From: Rhodoluna limnophila
GTDB taxonomy: Bacteria > Actinomycetota > Actinomycetes > Actinomycetales > Microbacteriaceae
Direction: 5' to 3'
Assembly: GCA_943326655.2 (NCBI GenBank)
Contig: CALPUC020000076.1
Coordinates: forward strand, 1 to 5,293
Length of the DNA: 5,293 nt
Under the pieces are notes generated by a model. The model searched no databases, had not been told where the DNA came from, and saw nothing but the letters and a program-made list of their open reading frames with translations. Made by a program: the position numbers and the translations under genes. Numbering within the stretch: the stretch's first letter is position 1; every line of letters begins with the position of its first letter. Shown here piece after piece: positions 5,077-5,293 of this stretch.

Positions 5077-5293
5077 GTGAAGATTTTCGATAGCAAACTT
5101 CAAGGGCTGGCCGAATTCGTGCCGCTTGAGCGGGGCAAGGTTGCAATCTACGTCTGTGGCCCAACCGTTCAGTCGGCTCCGCACATAGGTCACCTTCGCA
5201 GCGCGGTTGCCTTCGACATCGTGGCTCGGTGGCTTCGAATCGGTCACGGCTACGACGTCACATTGGTTCGAAACGTGACCGACATCGACGACA
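5077..5293 (+). CDS. cysS: Cysteinyl-tRNA synthetase, N-terminal part (partial)
   Basis: The first 72 codons of a class I aminoacyl-tRNA synthetase that charges tRNA-Cys in the cytosol; the gene runs off the window end. Visible are IYVCGPTVQSAPHIGHLRS (24-42), with the zinc ligand C27 and the HIGH ATP-binding motif (36-39), and then VTLVRNVTDIDD, the typical CysS block. The mycothiol ligase MshC is a close paralogue, but it has CGITPYDATHLGH-type sequence here, so CysS is favoured. The start is GTG at 5077, nine bases after the ispDF stop. Only a weak ribosome-binding match (AAGTAGG, overlapping that stop) precedes it, which suggests translational coupling. carD-isp-cysS is conserved order in actinobacteria. 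Confidence 0.93.
   Translation, partial: MKIFDSKLQGLAEFVPLERGKVAIYVCGPTVQSAPHIGHLRSAVAFDIVARWLRIGHGYDVTLVRNVTDIDD

Overview
This 5.3 kb window looks like chromosomal DNA from a moderate-GC actinobacterium. The best guess is a freshwater Microbacteriaceae of the Rhodoluna/Aquiluna kind. Supporting signs are an actinobacterial gpm-phoU-senX3-regX3 block next to a carD-isp-cysS block, a CarD C-terminal half almost the same as the mycobacterial protein, an IspD-IspF fusion, and roughly balanced base composition. The genus is an inference from recalled protein families, not from a search.

Layout. Positions 1-117 hold the C-terminus of a 2,3-bisphosphoglycerate-dependent phosphoglyceromutase (gpmA, +). 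It ends flush against phoU (118-768, -). PhoU is divergent from the senX3-regX3 two-component operon (871-2707, +). The 102-bp region between phoU and senX3 carries a four-unit array with an 11-bp period that resembles a PHO box. A lipoprotein gene (2712-3278, -) converges on regX3 with a 4-nt gap and diverges from carD (3377-3901, +). CarD is followed by the bifunctional isoprenoid gene ispDF (3916-5067, +) and by the start of cysS (5077 to the window end, +). No stretch longer than about 100 bases lacks a gene. I saw no tRNA, rRNA, insertion sequence, CRISPR array or riboswitch.

How the genes work together. SenX3 (membrane histidine kinase), PhoU (restrains kinase signalling) and RegX3 (OmpR-type regulator) form the phosphate-starvation switch. 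The phased array between phoU and senX3 is the obvious place for autoregulation. carD-ispDF-cysS is likely one transcription unit that joins a global RNA polymerase-binding regulator, two MEP-pathway activities and a tRNA synthetase.

Most of the window is conserved housekeeping sequence, and I found no evidence for a wholly new system. The points worth checking are the phased array, a 14-residue insertion in the RNA-polymerase-binding domain of CarD, loss of the normally invariant Lys-Pro-aromatic motif in RegX3, three ATGs in three frames at the phoU start, and the tight convergent gene ends.
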